A DNA stretch of 64,000 bases, from contig CAIIXF020000008.1 of assembly GCA_903813345.2 (NCBI GenBank), forward strand, positions 24,040,822 to 24,104,821, in the 5' to 3' direction. The DNA comes from Owenia fusiformis (Eukaryota; Annelida; Polychaeta; Sabellida; Oweniidae). A program made the position numbers and the translations under genes. How positions within the stretch are numbered: the stretch's first letter is position 1; every line of letters begins with the position of its first letter. Below are positions 23,696 to 35,385 of the stretch, piece after piece. The notes beneath the pieces were generated by a model. The model saw only the letters and a program-made list of their open reading frames with translations. It was not told where the DNA came from and made no database searches.

Positions 23696-24500
23696 GGTGG
23701 TAGTTATCCCATCCCGTCCGTCCCTCCATCCGTCCGTCCGTCCGTCCGTCCGTCTGTCAGTCTGTCAGTCAGTCCGTCAGTCCATCCGTCTGTCTGGAAG
23801 ATAACACGAATATTAGTCAACAGATTTTCTTCATATTTAATGGAAAGATGTATATTGGTGAACAGTTTTACTCAAACAATTTTTTTTCAAAATGGCCACC
23901 AGTTTAAAAATGGCGGGAATTTTTCGCAAAAATCTTATGTTTTTCATTTTAAACCAAAATAATAAATATTATTATTTGAAATTTTGGTAGTATATTAACA
24001 TCTATCTATTTCACATATATCTCGGGTTTTTCACCCTGATCGCCAGGGGCCGTAAATGGGGGATCGGGAAAACAGGAATTTGCGTTAATTTTGAGATGTT
24101 TTTGAAGTATAGCTTTATTATACTCAAATGAAAGGCAATTTAGAGTAGATTGCAAATATTGTAAAATTTTTCTGATTTGGGCCTAAAAAAATTCAAAATG
24201 GCCACCTAATGCGGGATTTCGCTATTGTTTTCTGATCTCTTTAAAGTATGGCTATATTAAACTCAAATTGAAGGAATTTCAGAGTAGATCACAATTATGG
24301 CATTGTTTTTCTGATTTGCGCCTCTGAAAATTCAAAATGCCATTTTCTAGTTTTCAAATCCCTGGCAAAAGGTGATATCTGTGAAATATTTTCCGTATTC
24401 CACAGATTTTTCCACGCATTTACAAAAAAATATCATAAATATGGGATAAAGAATAACAAATATGTAAAGAATTGAATTACCACTCCAAAAATATTAATAA
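23696..24500 (+). mobile_element. Helitron-like element, 3'-truncated
   Basis: Begins around TTATCCCATCCCGTCCGTCC with a (CCGT)n and (CAGT)-type microsatellite. It continues with GGAAGATAACACGAATATTAG and ~200-bp repeats with TATACTCAAATGAAAGGCAA, matching 49659-50245 and 52500-52980. It stops where unit R0 begins at 24501, so R0 interrupted or replaced its 3' end. Confidence 0.6.
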
Positions 24501-25789
24501 CTAGACATGTAAATTGAACAAGTTCAATTTAAGACTCCAGATTTCAGACTTTTTTTCAGCTGAGTCATCCAAATACTTCTAAGCTGAGTCATTCAGAATA
24601 AGCTGAGTCAGCTAGAATATAGACATTTAGACAACTCTTAACTCATTCAATACGAATATAAGGAAAAACTATGAATTTGACCTAGATTTTGACCTAGGCA
24701 TTTTGGTGTCCAAATTTTAAAGCTAGATAGCATTCGAGGTCCCCTTCTTTTATAGGCTTTCAGAATGTTAAGCTGTACTCAGTTTATATCTGGTATTTTA
24801 CACTTCAAAAAAATCTTTTTTCTCATTGACATAACATGGGGCACCAAATTTAGCGATTTTTGAGCTTTCAAAACGCCATAACTTCCGAACTGAAAGTCCG
24901 ATTGAAATTTGATTTGCAGATTCAGATTCCTGGGAAAATTTTACCCTTAATTCATAGCTCATATGTTAAATTTGGAGAGTTTTTATTTTGACCTACTTTT
25001 CGGACACCATATCTCAAAAGTTGGTCAAAATACTTTCTGACGGCAAAAGGCTAACACTATTAGCACACTCTTTGCTACCTGTATACAAAATTTTGAAGTA
25101 AATTATTTAAGTGTAGTGTCAGAATCGTAAAAATAAGGGAAAACAATGAATTTGACCTAGATTTTGACCTAGGCATTTTGGTGTCCAAATTTTGAAGCTA
25201 TGGAGCTTTTGAGGTCCCCTTCTTTTATAAGCATTCATTATGTTAAGCTGTACTCAGTCTATATCTTGTATTTTACACTTCGAAAAAGTCTTTTTTCCCA
25301 TTGACTTAACATAGGCACCAAATTTAGCGATTTTTGAGCTTTCAAAACGCCATAACTTCCGAACCGGAAGTCTGATCCAAATTTGGTTTGCAGATTCGTA
25401 TTCCTGAGATCATTCTACACTTATTTCATAACTCACATGTTGAATTTGGAGAACTTTTGTTCTGACCTACTTTTCGGACGCCATATCTCAAAATCGGTAA
25501 GAGTAATCAAAATTCTGATGTCATATCTTTGATTCGCCTTTTTCTAAGCTACACGATGAAAAAAAGATGAAGGAGTTACGAAGAATATTGACGAAGATAT
25601 GATGAAGAATGTTGAAAATGTAAGATTTGACCTAGTTCTTGACCTTTGACCTAGATAAAAATTTGACCTAATTTCCCAGAAAGCCAGATACATTCCCTAG
25701 TCAACCATGTAGGTTGGATTAAGTAAGATGTTATAGTTGGAGAGAAAATCTGTTAGGAGGAAGAAGAAAGAAAGAAAAAAGAAGAATAA
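24501..25789 (-). mobile_element. Helitron-like unit R0, inverted
   Basis: Reading on the minus strand, this is the same family as L1-L4, ending in hairpin AAATTGAAC..GTTCAATTT and CTAG at 24501-24504. It contains two CTTCCGGTTCGGAAG-type modules and the AGGTCA-rich leader (25625-25670). It lacks the long CCTATCCTT tract. Confidence 0.6.
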
Positions 25790-26868
25790 CTAGACATTTA
25801 AAATCGCCACGGGGGCGATTTCGTAGAATGCCGTTCCTCGCCGCAGCAGCAAATTCGGTGCACAATTGACCTTTTTCAAGGTCACGCAGAGGTCGAATTC
25901 CAAAACCGAAAGCATATTTAGAATCAGGGACATCCATACTTCATACTTGCAAAGAATTGGAATGAAAATCACCCAAATTATAAACCCTAGAGATATGTTA
26001 AATGGGAAGAGTAAGGCATGCAAAAAATAACTACAGTGGCTCCTTGAACAGGTAAAACAAGAAATAAGTTTTACGTCATTTTACAGTGAAGGTCAAAGGT
26101 CAAGGTCCAAATGTAGACCTAATTTACTCTAGTTTAGTACAGTGTAATACAATGGTACCAATTTCGAATCAATTTGAGCAATTTTAGCAATTTAACCTTT
26201 TTGACCTTTTCAAGGTCACCCGGAGGTCAAATTCCAAAACCACAAGCATATTTAGAATCAGGGACATCCATACTTCATACTTGCAAAGAATTGGAATGAA
26301 AATCCTAGTTTTCAACTTTGAGGTCATTTGAAGGTCAATGTCAAAGGTCAAGGTCAAAATGGTGACCTAATTTACTCTATCCAAGTACAGTGTAATACAA
26401 TGGTACCAATTTGGAATCAATTTGAGCGATTTTGATTTTTGAACTTGTTGACCTTTTCAAGGTCACTCAGAGGTCGGATTCCAAAACCGAAAGCATATTT
26501 GGAATCAGGGGCTTCTATTCTTTATATCTGCTCAGAATTGGGATCGGATACACAGTTTTCAAATTTTGCCCCACTGGGGTGCCCCATTTTTCAAATTTGG
26601 GGCACCCAATTTTAAAACCCGGAATATATGTGAAATGGCAAATGTGAGGGATGGCATATGCAAATTTTGGGTAAAAAATAAAAATGGTTACTCCTTGTAC
26701 GTGCAAAAATGTAAAAATTTGCAATTTGACCTTGGCTAATTAGGGAGGGGCTAATTAAAAAAATGAAGGCATTTCCCTGTAGCCCAGGAACATGTCAAGG
26801 TTGATGGTATATGCTAATTAGCTGACATGTCGGTGTGTGCGGAGAAATCTTGCGTGGAATAATAATAA
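25790..26868 (-). mobile_element. Family X element, right copy, 3' end intact
   Basis: Minus-strand copy of the element at 8153-9062, here with its terminus: hairpin AAATCGCC..GGCGATTT (25800-25821) next to CTAG at 25790-25793. The body contains two ~238-bp modules rich in AGGTCA. It joins R1 directly at 26869, in the same order as L4 to X in the left composite. Confidence 0.65.
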
Positions 26869-28640
26869 CTAGACTTTGGAAATTGAACGAAGTTCAATTT
26901 CAGACTCCAGATTTAGACCATTTTTAGCTGAGTCATCCAGAATAAGCTGAGTCATCCAGAAAAAGATGGATGAATAAAATAGGAAGGTAGGATAGGATAG
27001 AATAGGAAGGAACGATAGGATAGAATAAGAAAGAAGGATAGGATAGAACAGAATAAGAAGAAAGGATATGATAGGAGAGGATAGGAAGGAAAAGATACGA
27101 AGGAAGGATAGATAGGAAGGATAGGATAGGATAAGATCAGATAGGAAGGATGGATAAATTTTTCAATGTTTTCGACTTATCTACTCTTGACTTTCTATCA
27201 GGATACCATCAGATCGATTTTCCGAAATTGAGCTTTCAAAATGCCATAACTTTCGAACCGGAAGTCGGATCGAAATTTGGTTTGCAGACTCGGATTCCTG
27301 AGAAAATTCTACTCTTAATTCATAACTCATATGTTAAATTTGGAAATTTTTTTATTTTGACCTACTTTTCGGACACCATATCTCAAAAGTGGGTCGAAAT
27401 ACTTTCTGACTGCAAAGGTTCACACTATTAGCACACTCTTTCCTACCTGTATACAAAATTTTGAAGCAAATCATTTAAACATAGTGTCAGAATCGCAAAA
27501 ATAAGGACAAACTATGAATTTGATCTAGATTTTGACCTAGGGATTTTGGTGTCCAAATTTTGAAGTTAGGTAGCCTTCGAGGTCCCCTTCTTTCATAGGC
27601 TTTCATTATTTTAAGCTTTACTTAGTCTATATCTCATATTTGACACTTAAAACAAATCTTTTTTCCCATAAACATAACATGGGGCACCAAATTTAGCGAT
27701 TTTTGAGCTTTCAAAATGTCATAACTTCTGAACCGGAAGTCGGATCGAAATTTGATTTGCAGATTCGGATTCCTGAGAAAATTCTATGCTTAATTCATAA
27801 CTCAAAAGTTAAATTTGGAGAATTTTTTATTTTGACCTACTTTTCGGACACCATATCTCAAAAGTGGGTCAAAATACTTTCTGACGGCAAAAGGCTAACA
27901 CTATTAGCACACTCTTGGCTACATGTATACAAAATTTCAAAGAATATAATTAATCTGTAGTGTCAGAATCGCAAAAATAAGGAAAAACTTTGAATTTGAC
28001 CTAGATTTTGACCTAGGCATTTTGGTGTCCAAATTTTTATGAAAAGAAGGTTTTGAGGTCCCTTTCTTTTATGGACTTCCATTATGTTTAGCTGTGCTTA
28101 GTCTATATCTCGTATTTTACACTTCAAAAAAATATTTTTTCCCATTGAATTAACATGGGGCACCAAATTTAGCGATTTTTGAATTTTCAAAACGCCATAA
28201 CTTCTGAACCGGAAGTCAGATCGAAATTTGGTTTTCAGATTCGGAATCCTGAAAAAATTTCCTATAAGACTGATATCCTGGACATTGGATTCGGAGAATT
28301 TTTTTTTGGACCTTGTTTTCGGACACTGATATCTCGAAATCGGTTTGAGATACCAAAAAACTAAATCGACCCTAGATTTTCTACTTTTTTATAAGGAACA
28401 CAATGAAAAAAAGCCGGATCCAAAATATTGAAGGATGACGGAGAAAATCGAAAAAAGTGACAAAGTACTGGATTTGACCTAGTTCTTGACCTTTGACCTA
28501 GATAAAAATTTGACCCAATTTCCAAGAAACTAGATCTAGGACCTAAATGGACCATATATAAGACTTGACTCAATATCTTCTAGTAAACGAGAAAACTGGG
28601 AAAGAATAATAAAGAATAATAATAATAAAGAATAATAAAG
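26869..28640 (-). mobile_element. Helitron-like unit R1, inverted
   Basis: Terminal CTAG at 26869-26872 plus hairpin GAAATTGAAC/GTTCAATTTC, then GATGACTCRGC repeats, an AGGATAGGA microsatellite (26970-27150), three body modules and the AGGTCA-rich leader near 28470-28520. Mirror image of L1-L4, but a single unit instead of four. Confidence 0.6.
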
Positions 28641-28658
28641 AATACTGACGAAAACAAT

Positions 28659-28795
28659 AGACTCCAGATTTACATCTGGAGTCTAATAAGAAGAAAAAGG
28701 CGAAAACTATAGAATGCCGTTTCTTCGAAACACGGCATTCTAATAATAAGAAAACAGGCAAAAACAATAGACTCCAGATTTTCAATCTGGAGTCT
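28659..28795 (-). repeat. Serial hairpins, mirror copy
   Basis: Three palindromes at 28659-28684, 28711-28741 and 28769-28795 (stems GACTCCAGAT, AGAATGCCG, GACTCCAGATT). They correspond in reverse order to h3-h5, h2 and h1 of the left series. The GGAGGCCCCC hairpin is not present here. Confidence 0.7.
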
Positions 28796-28914
28796 AATTA
28801 TGAGGGTTTAAAGAAAGAATATTGAATATGAGATTCAAAAGTAGCAACTCATGTCTCACATTACTTAAACCCCAGATCCTCGATGCCATATATATACAGA
28901 ATATCACATCATTT

Positions 28915-29880
28915 TGAGTGATATTATTTTTATCGCCGAGTTGATATCAAATATCAACACGAGTGAGCGAAGCGAATGAGTGTTGATATTTGATATCTAC
29001 GAGGCGATAAAATGATATCACGAGAAATTATGTGATATTGGGTATATCCCATGATTACGATCACCTTGTGATATAGTTCGTCATAAATACAATTTTTTAA
29101 TCGTTATTTAGCAGCCTTCTAATTAAATTATATACCAGTTGTAATTTAATACACCAATGAAACTTAAAGAAAATAAATAAACGGACCTATTTTCTTTAAA
29201 AGAGAATAAATTTTCTCATATGACTAACAAAGATACAGCCATCTTTTCCCCATGCAAGATATTGCCATCTTTCATCCTAAAGAGTCAAACGTGCAAGATG
29301 AGATTTACTTGTGACATCACTGGTCTATAAACATCAACGACATGGCAACGGACACACCGTTGCTATGCGTATCCATGCTAATTCTACAAAACGAAGTTGT
29401 GACGTCATAACAATGGAGCTTTGTTGCCACGTGTATCTATGTATTTTCTTCAATATTGTTATGACGTCATAACAATTGAAAGATGAAGTTCAATTAATTT
29501 GAAGCTATTTTTCACTCCGTTTTATGATAAAATGGTGAAAATATGGCATAATACAGAGTCATTTGAGAAAAACTTTCTTGTACTCGTACCTGTGCAATAT
29601 CGTCCATTCTTGACTCGCTTTGATAATGTTTCTTTATCTCGTTTTCGACTCGATAAAGAAGAATTATCAAAGCTCATCAAGAATGGACAATCTTGCACAG
29701 GTACTCATATAAGAACCTCTATATCTGACCTAATTTCCAACAATATTGTGGCGCGAAATGCAAATGTGATATCACACGGATATGCGTGAGATAAACGATA
29801 TCACATGCATATGAGTTTGATAAACGATTTTCTGGAAAATATCACACGGATTTTAATGATATCAGAAATATCAATAGCTG
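28915..29880. repeat. Cluster of palindromes (GATATCA family, copy 2)
   Basis: 28930-29015 forms a hairpin (GATATCAAATATCAACACGA and complement) around GAGCGAAGCGAATGAG. 29584-29708 forms a second ~55-bp-arm hairpin (GTACCTGTGCAATATCGTCC and partner). 29740-29870 repeats ATATCACACGGATATGCGTG-like words. Together they look like a large, partly decayed foldback element. The 96-codon frame at 29499-29789 is mostly this hairpin and is not a gene. Confidence 0.5.
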
Positions 29881-29889
29881 TTATTGTAC

Positions 29890-30655
29890 ACATAACACAT
29901 TAATCGTGGGATAAATACTGTATATCAATGTTATTTACAGGGAGGATTAAATATGGAGTGTATAGCAAGGGTCAATACGATATTTCCAGAGGGAATATAT
30001 TTTTTCTCTAGAAGCTAACTTTTGCGATAAATAGAAATTTGTTTTTTATTATACTTTTGTGTTCAAAATTTGAGATGAAATAATATGAGATTCATTTCTA
30101 CAAGAGGATGGAATGAATGTGAACTTGTATATTGAACTATACTCCTTTTCTGAATAAATAGAACAACATTTTATCCAAGCCAATTAAGAAAACCAAGGCC
30201 AATGAGTGTAATTTATGCCCAACTAAACTAACACAATAACAACTTTTTGTCTGGACTCACTTATCATGTAAGAATGAACTGTATTACTGTTTACTGCATT
30301 AAATGTCAAGTATACTATCTGTATTTAATTTCAAATGCCTATCTCACTTAGCAAAGGTATACAAGAAATGTTATTTTGTAACAAATTCAGCACAACCAAA
30401 ACCATGATGGCTGCCACAATTTTAGATCCATGCACATGTGAAGAAGTTAGAAATACACATGGATCACAAGTTCCATCCCCAATAAAATTGGAAGTTTAAG
30501 GTTCTCACACACATCAACTCTATTCCTATATACTTTATACTTGTGGTAAGGCTTGTGATCTAGGTAAACTTAACATGTTCATGTACCTCCTATCCTCTGA
30601 AGCTAAAAACAGAAATAGTGACTTCAATTGAGGAAAATGCTCCATAAACATTTTG
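29890..30655. other. No gene seen
   Basis: AT-rich. The short frame from the ATG at 30402 (MMAATILDPCTCEEV) has an acceptor-like CAG upstream but no usable donor, so I do not call an exon. Confidence 0.3.
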
Positions 30656-30664
30656 AGTGGCTGC

Positions 30665-30848
30665 AGGCATGTCAACTGTCCCGCAATTTGCGTATTTGTC
30701 ACGCATTTGCTGAAGAAATTGAAGTCACGCCAGTTATTTTTGCGTGACAGAAAATGTCACGCAAATACGCATTTTACCTGGTAATTGTCACGCATTCCAT
30801 TCGAAATTTTTCGAACCTAATGTTAGGTGTTCCCAAGTTGACAGGCCT
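30665..30848. mobile_element. hAT-like MITE, 184 bp
   Basis: Ends AGGCATGTCAACT and AGTTGACAGGCCT (inverted), flanked by GTGGCTGC (30657-30664) and GTGGCTGT (30849-30856), an 8-bp duplication with one mismatch as expected for hAT. The interior repeats GTCACGCA in both orientations. Non-coding. Confidence 0.7.
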
Positions 30849-30856
30849 GTGGCTGT

Positions 30857-31350
30857 CGGGCTTAAGTTAGATACTTCTGTTAATCTGAGATTGAAAATGA
30901 TGTCAAGTCTAGTCCTCAGCCATAACCGATTACTTTGAGGTAATTGTGTTGTTACTGCAAAAACCTCTATTTCTTCATCACAAATTTACCATCTTTTGCA
31001 TCTGTCAAAACCCCTCATTTCATGTTAATTTTCAGACTTTTGCTTGTGCCATCATTAAATATATATATTCAACTTGTTATTCAGAATATTTTAAGAACTT
31101 TTCATGAGGTTTTTTATTTATTTTCACACTTTTGAAAAAATGAGTAAGTCAGAGAATGGCCTCTTAATGGCATGTCCCCTTTGGAAGATTTATTTTTTCA
31201 AGAGAAAATTTACAACTGAATTGCCAAATGAATAGGCGCAGTGCATGGCAAAATATGTTAGGTCATCTAGTATTTTTTTTGAACTGATACCCTTCTAAGA
31301 TATGAGATCTATTAAAAAAGGTGCATCATCACCAACGTGCAAAAGTCAAT
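30857..31350. other. No gene seen; carries an inverted dispersed word
   Basis: 31205-31260 (CTGAATTGCCAAATGAATAG) is the complement of 40893-40945, so the two places share a repeat. Nothing else is recognised. Confidence 0.35.
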
Positions 31351-31356
31351 GTTTTT

Positions 31357-31580
31357 GCTTTACAGTACAGGTCACGCCGAGGATCTCACCTCGGTGCATC
31401 GAAAGGTGCATCGAATGATGCATCGATGGGTGCAACGATCGGTACGACATCGGCGCACCGAGCTGCATCGCGGCGCATTTAATCGATGCATCGATCGGCA
31501 AGCTTAACGCGCCGACCGATGCATTCCTCGGTGCATTGTGCAACGTGCATCGGTGGATCGAGTAATGCATCAATAGAGAC
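31357..31580 (+). repeat. GATGCATCGATCGGTGC-rich repeat, copy 1
   Basis: Begins TTTACAGTACAGGTCACGCC, then ~200 bp made of variants of GGTGCATCGATCG. It is much richer in CG than the flanks and full of ClaI-like ATCGAT palindromes. An inverted copy with the same edge lies at 37640-37840. Confidence 0.65.
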
Positions 31581-33284
31581 AGAATATTAAGACAATTTAA
31601 TTATGCAGAAGGCCCACGCCAATAAATGGATTTTAATATTAATAGTTCTTGAAACCAAACTTCAAAAACGTGCCGCAGGAAAGAACGGGGGTCAAGACGC
31701 GTTCACAGATTTCAGTTAACTGTCAGACTGTCAGTAGAATGTAAAGGTTCACTTATGTTTGCAAGCAACGCATTTGTGTAATGCAATGATACATTTCGAT
31801 ATTCTTTTCAGATAAACAGAAATATACGAAAATATGAATTATTTTACTTCAAACATTATGTTTAAGTCGACATAATAATGAAATAGCCTAATCCCTTCTT
31901 GTTCAATGGGACTTTGATTTCAGCCCTGAATATACCAAAGTACCTGTGTCATACTGCAAATAGCATTAGACGTTAATACAATGTTCAGTATTTAAAACAA
32001 GGCCTCTGGTTTTCATGATATTTTCATTTTAGACATGTTTGAGTATTTTGAACATTTAAAAGCAAACCATTATTATTATGGAGCTATCACACTTATAACA
32101 TATGGGCTCATCGTTCGACAACGTGTCAATACAGCGGGACACGGCATGTATACACGGTGGGCAAAACAAATATCTAGATATATCCAGTAACACCAAATTA
32201 AAAAAAAAATTAAAAAATGTATGCCCCAAATAACCACTCAGTGGCAAACGGTGAGCCCATATAGCGAATGTGACACTGTGACAGCTACTTTTTGTTATTG
32301 ATTTTAAAATGCCCGTCCCACATTAATTGAGCCTGCATGCCCCATCTTATATAATTTAAGCAAGTACAATATTTAACCCAGGCCCGTGGTTAAAACATTT
32401 GATGTCTCAGTCACCATTTGATATCTCATCTGCTAAATATTATATTCTTTTTTTACAGGTTCTTTCAATGAATGGAATGCTGCAAACATGACGGACATGT
32501 GAATTTTGGGGTTATGCATGGACACATGCGAGGAGGACACAACGTAGAGAAAAGCGGGGGTCTTCACTCGGGAAAGGTGTAAAACGCATCCTGGGATTCA
32601 GCAGAAACAGTTCCGAAATAATTCAGAACTAAGGTTGCATTCATGAATTCAGCTGCCGGCTGGTGGTTTAACCTACTTTTTATCAGTGGCAAACTCAATT
32701 ACTTATAGTGGCATTTACTGAGTTGAATTCACCTGCCAGATGACGGCTGGTGGATTAACCTAGTTTTTAAGCCATCTTAAACATAAATGAAGGAATCTCC
32801 AGTCACTATTCATAATTAAATGAGTTTGACATTAATTAACCTAGTTGGTGAATCTGTCAGCCGTCAGTTGAATTGGCGAATGCTTCCTCGGCGCCCAACA
32901 ATGCGTTTATACCCGGGTGTTTATACTTCATGTTATGCATGCAGTTTCTTGTTCTATTGTTAACACTTAAAAGTTAATAATTAAGGGTTTAATTTATCTT
33001 CCAGGTATTCATAAATAGTTGGTGTAGGTCTGTTGACGGTGATGATGACAATTTTGATGACGAGGTCTACATTCATTTCGAATAATTAATCTTTAGGCAT
33101 TTTGCGTACTGTATTTAAGTTTATACATTTTTAATTTATTAGAGCTAGCATTATGATTGATCAGAGCCATGCACTAGAATGCTTGAAAGAGAGTCTTAAT
33201 ATTCAAAAAATAGTAAAGGCTGTTAATTCCACGATTTAACGCTAGCTTTACATTTCCTTTGCTTTGTTTTATAAGAAGGTTGAG
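31581..33284. other. No gene seen; one orphan strong acceptor
   Basis: A strong 3' splice-site-like sequence (TATTCTTTTTTTACAG) ends at 32458, but the ~170 bp after it has stops in all frames. It could be a non-coding exon or chance. Confidence 0.3.
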
Positions 33285-33482
33285 TTACACGTTTTTAAAA
33301 GAACTTGTACCCGAACGTGTACTATTTCGTTCCCGGCCGGGGAATACTGTTCCACTCTCATATTCACTTGGGACTGTTTTCCGTATGCCTTTATACTCAA
33401 TCGGCCAGGTAAACAGTACACATGGGAGAAATAATTATCTTAAGAACCACGTTCACGTACAAGTTTTTTAAGAAACGTGTGT
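33285..33482. mobile_element. Small inverted-repeat element, ~200 bp
   Basis: TACACGTTTTTAAAAGAACT at the left pairs with AAGTTTTTTAAGAAACGTGT at the right (arms ~40 bp). No clear target duplication. Non-coding MITE-like. Confidence 0.5.
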
Positions 33483-33963
33483 TTTAACCCTATTATCACC
33501 TTAGCAGACGGGGACAAACTCTTGCAAAAATACATGCAGATTATTACAGCACGATTATAGATAAAACAGATTATTTTAATTAAGCTAATTGCTTTTGTGC
33601 TTCTTTAATCAATGACGTTTTCAACGGTTAATTGTGTTGCTTTGTTGTGAATTGTTTTTTTTTAATTTTGACTTATAGTTGCTTTCCAAAATTCTTGTTT
33701 TCATTTCTTGTGTCAGTTATTTTTTCATATCTTTGTGCATGGCTACCTGCGTGTAGCATGGTGATTGACCGGGAATAATCTGACGGGGATAGACGTCCAT
33801 GATTATAACAGAGGCATATAAAGTCAAATGAAATATTATTAATATGCCTCTGATTATTATGAGACTGGACAGTGGATATAAGACTGCTCGTATATCCATG
33901 GGGAATGTAAGGGTTATTATTGTGTCACCATCAGAATCGGTGAGACAGATGACATATTGGTAT

Positions 33964-35385
33964 AGTCTCCAACTTTTTGTGGACGGTGTTCGATGGTTTG
34001 TGTTCGGAGTTCGGCGGTTGGTATTTTAAAAACTGGTCTGAACGGTCATTATTCACGATTCCAACAATTTGACATCTTTGATCAGTAACTTTACAAAACA
34101 AATAGTACTAATTAACTGTCTGGAGCACGGCGATCTCTTTCCGGCACAAACAGGATATTTTGATTTCTTAAAATTGTTTTATAAACAAGTATAATCTTTT
34201 TTCTTCATCGTCTGCAAATACATGAAATATTGCCAAGGAGAGTAACTTTTGACAGTTTTGGCCAAAAAATCATGCGAAAAGTGATCAGCATGGTGAAAAT
34301 TGCATGGTTTGAAAGGTTTTTAGGCGGGGGGGGGGGGGGGGGGGGGGGGCAACCGCTTCCAAAGTTTTTGCAAGTCGCTTCAAATTGACCATAAAATCTA
34401 CAAGTTCTCAGGATTAGATCAAACTTTTTTAACTTGCTTCAAATTGATTCTAAGGGGAAATTTAAAATTATCAGTTCCAACTGGACATTGTGCATGTACG
34501 ATACATAACACTCTCTGACCAGATAATGATTCAATTTCTCAATTTTCAAATTAAAAGTAGGAAAAGCTAGCGTCATATTGGTCCTCAGACGCTCTTCCCA
34601 GCAAAAAGTCGTGAGTTATTTTAATACACAGCGGGGGCGTAGCCAGCTTTCAGTCAGATTGCCCGGGGGGGGGGGGGGGCGATCGTGGCATGAGCAAGGC
34701 AAAAACAATTTGTTTTGAATTTTACAAAAATTGATGCAACTGCCTTCAAAAGTGAGCTGGACGCTTTCAATATATAGCATTTTAAAGCTCTTTTCTTCTA
34801 TCCAATGGTTCTATTTTTATTGGTTATCGGGGTCGCACCCATCTCCCCTGACTACGCCTATATGCATAGTACTGAACACAATAAAGTGCAGGCCGGGATC
34901 TTAGAATACATTTTAATTACGCCCCGTAGCCTACATTAAAGGCGTAATATGATATCAATTTGAAATTAAAAAACAGTATAATGCCTCCAATTAGTTTAAT
35001 TTTCTGAGGATACAATGGGGAAATGAAGTTAATTTCGTCAAAGCTTGATTGAACTTTATCAGAAATCCCGAAACTTGATTACATTTGCTTTCAAAATGTT
35101 TGCTCTTTCCAAATATCATGGAAGTTGATTGCAATTATGTTCGATGAAAAATCAAACTGCTATCAAATGTAGGCTTATTATGGGTTAAAAGTTTGCAATG
35201 CCATGCAAGTTTCCTTGATTCCCATGATGACATTACATGTATAACCTAGAATCATCCTAGGTATAACTTATAATAATCGTTACTCAAAGTACTATTAATC
35301 TGCCCGTGTGATTACATTTTGTTACAGAACGTCGAACACCGACCGCCAAACATCAATCGTTCACAAAAAAAGTTGGAGACAAAAT
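33964..35385. mobile_element. Terminal-inverted-repeat element, ~1.4 kb
   Basis: Left end GTCTCCAACTTTTTGTGGAC pairs with right end GAACAA-rich complement TTTTTTTGTGAACG..GTCTCC (35325-35385). Both ends carry GGCGGTYGGT near the TIR, resembling the ACCGACC subterminal repeats of the 17357-18214 element. It contains a ~25-base G run (34326-34350) and a shorter one at 34666. No transposase and no convincing target duplication. Confidence 0.45.

Noticed and set aside
29499-29789. 96-residue plus-strand frame
   Set aside because: Most of it is one long hairpin (29584-29708), so the frame is a by-product of a palindrome.
32459-32640. Exon after a strong acceptor (TTTTTTTACAG)
   Set aside because: All three frames close within a few codons. 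A non-coding exon remains possible but unsupported.
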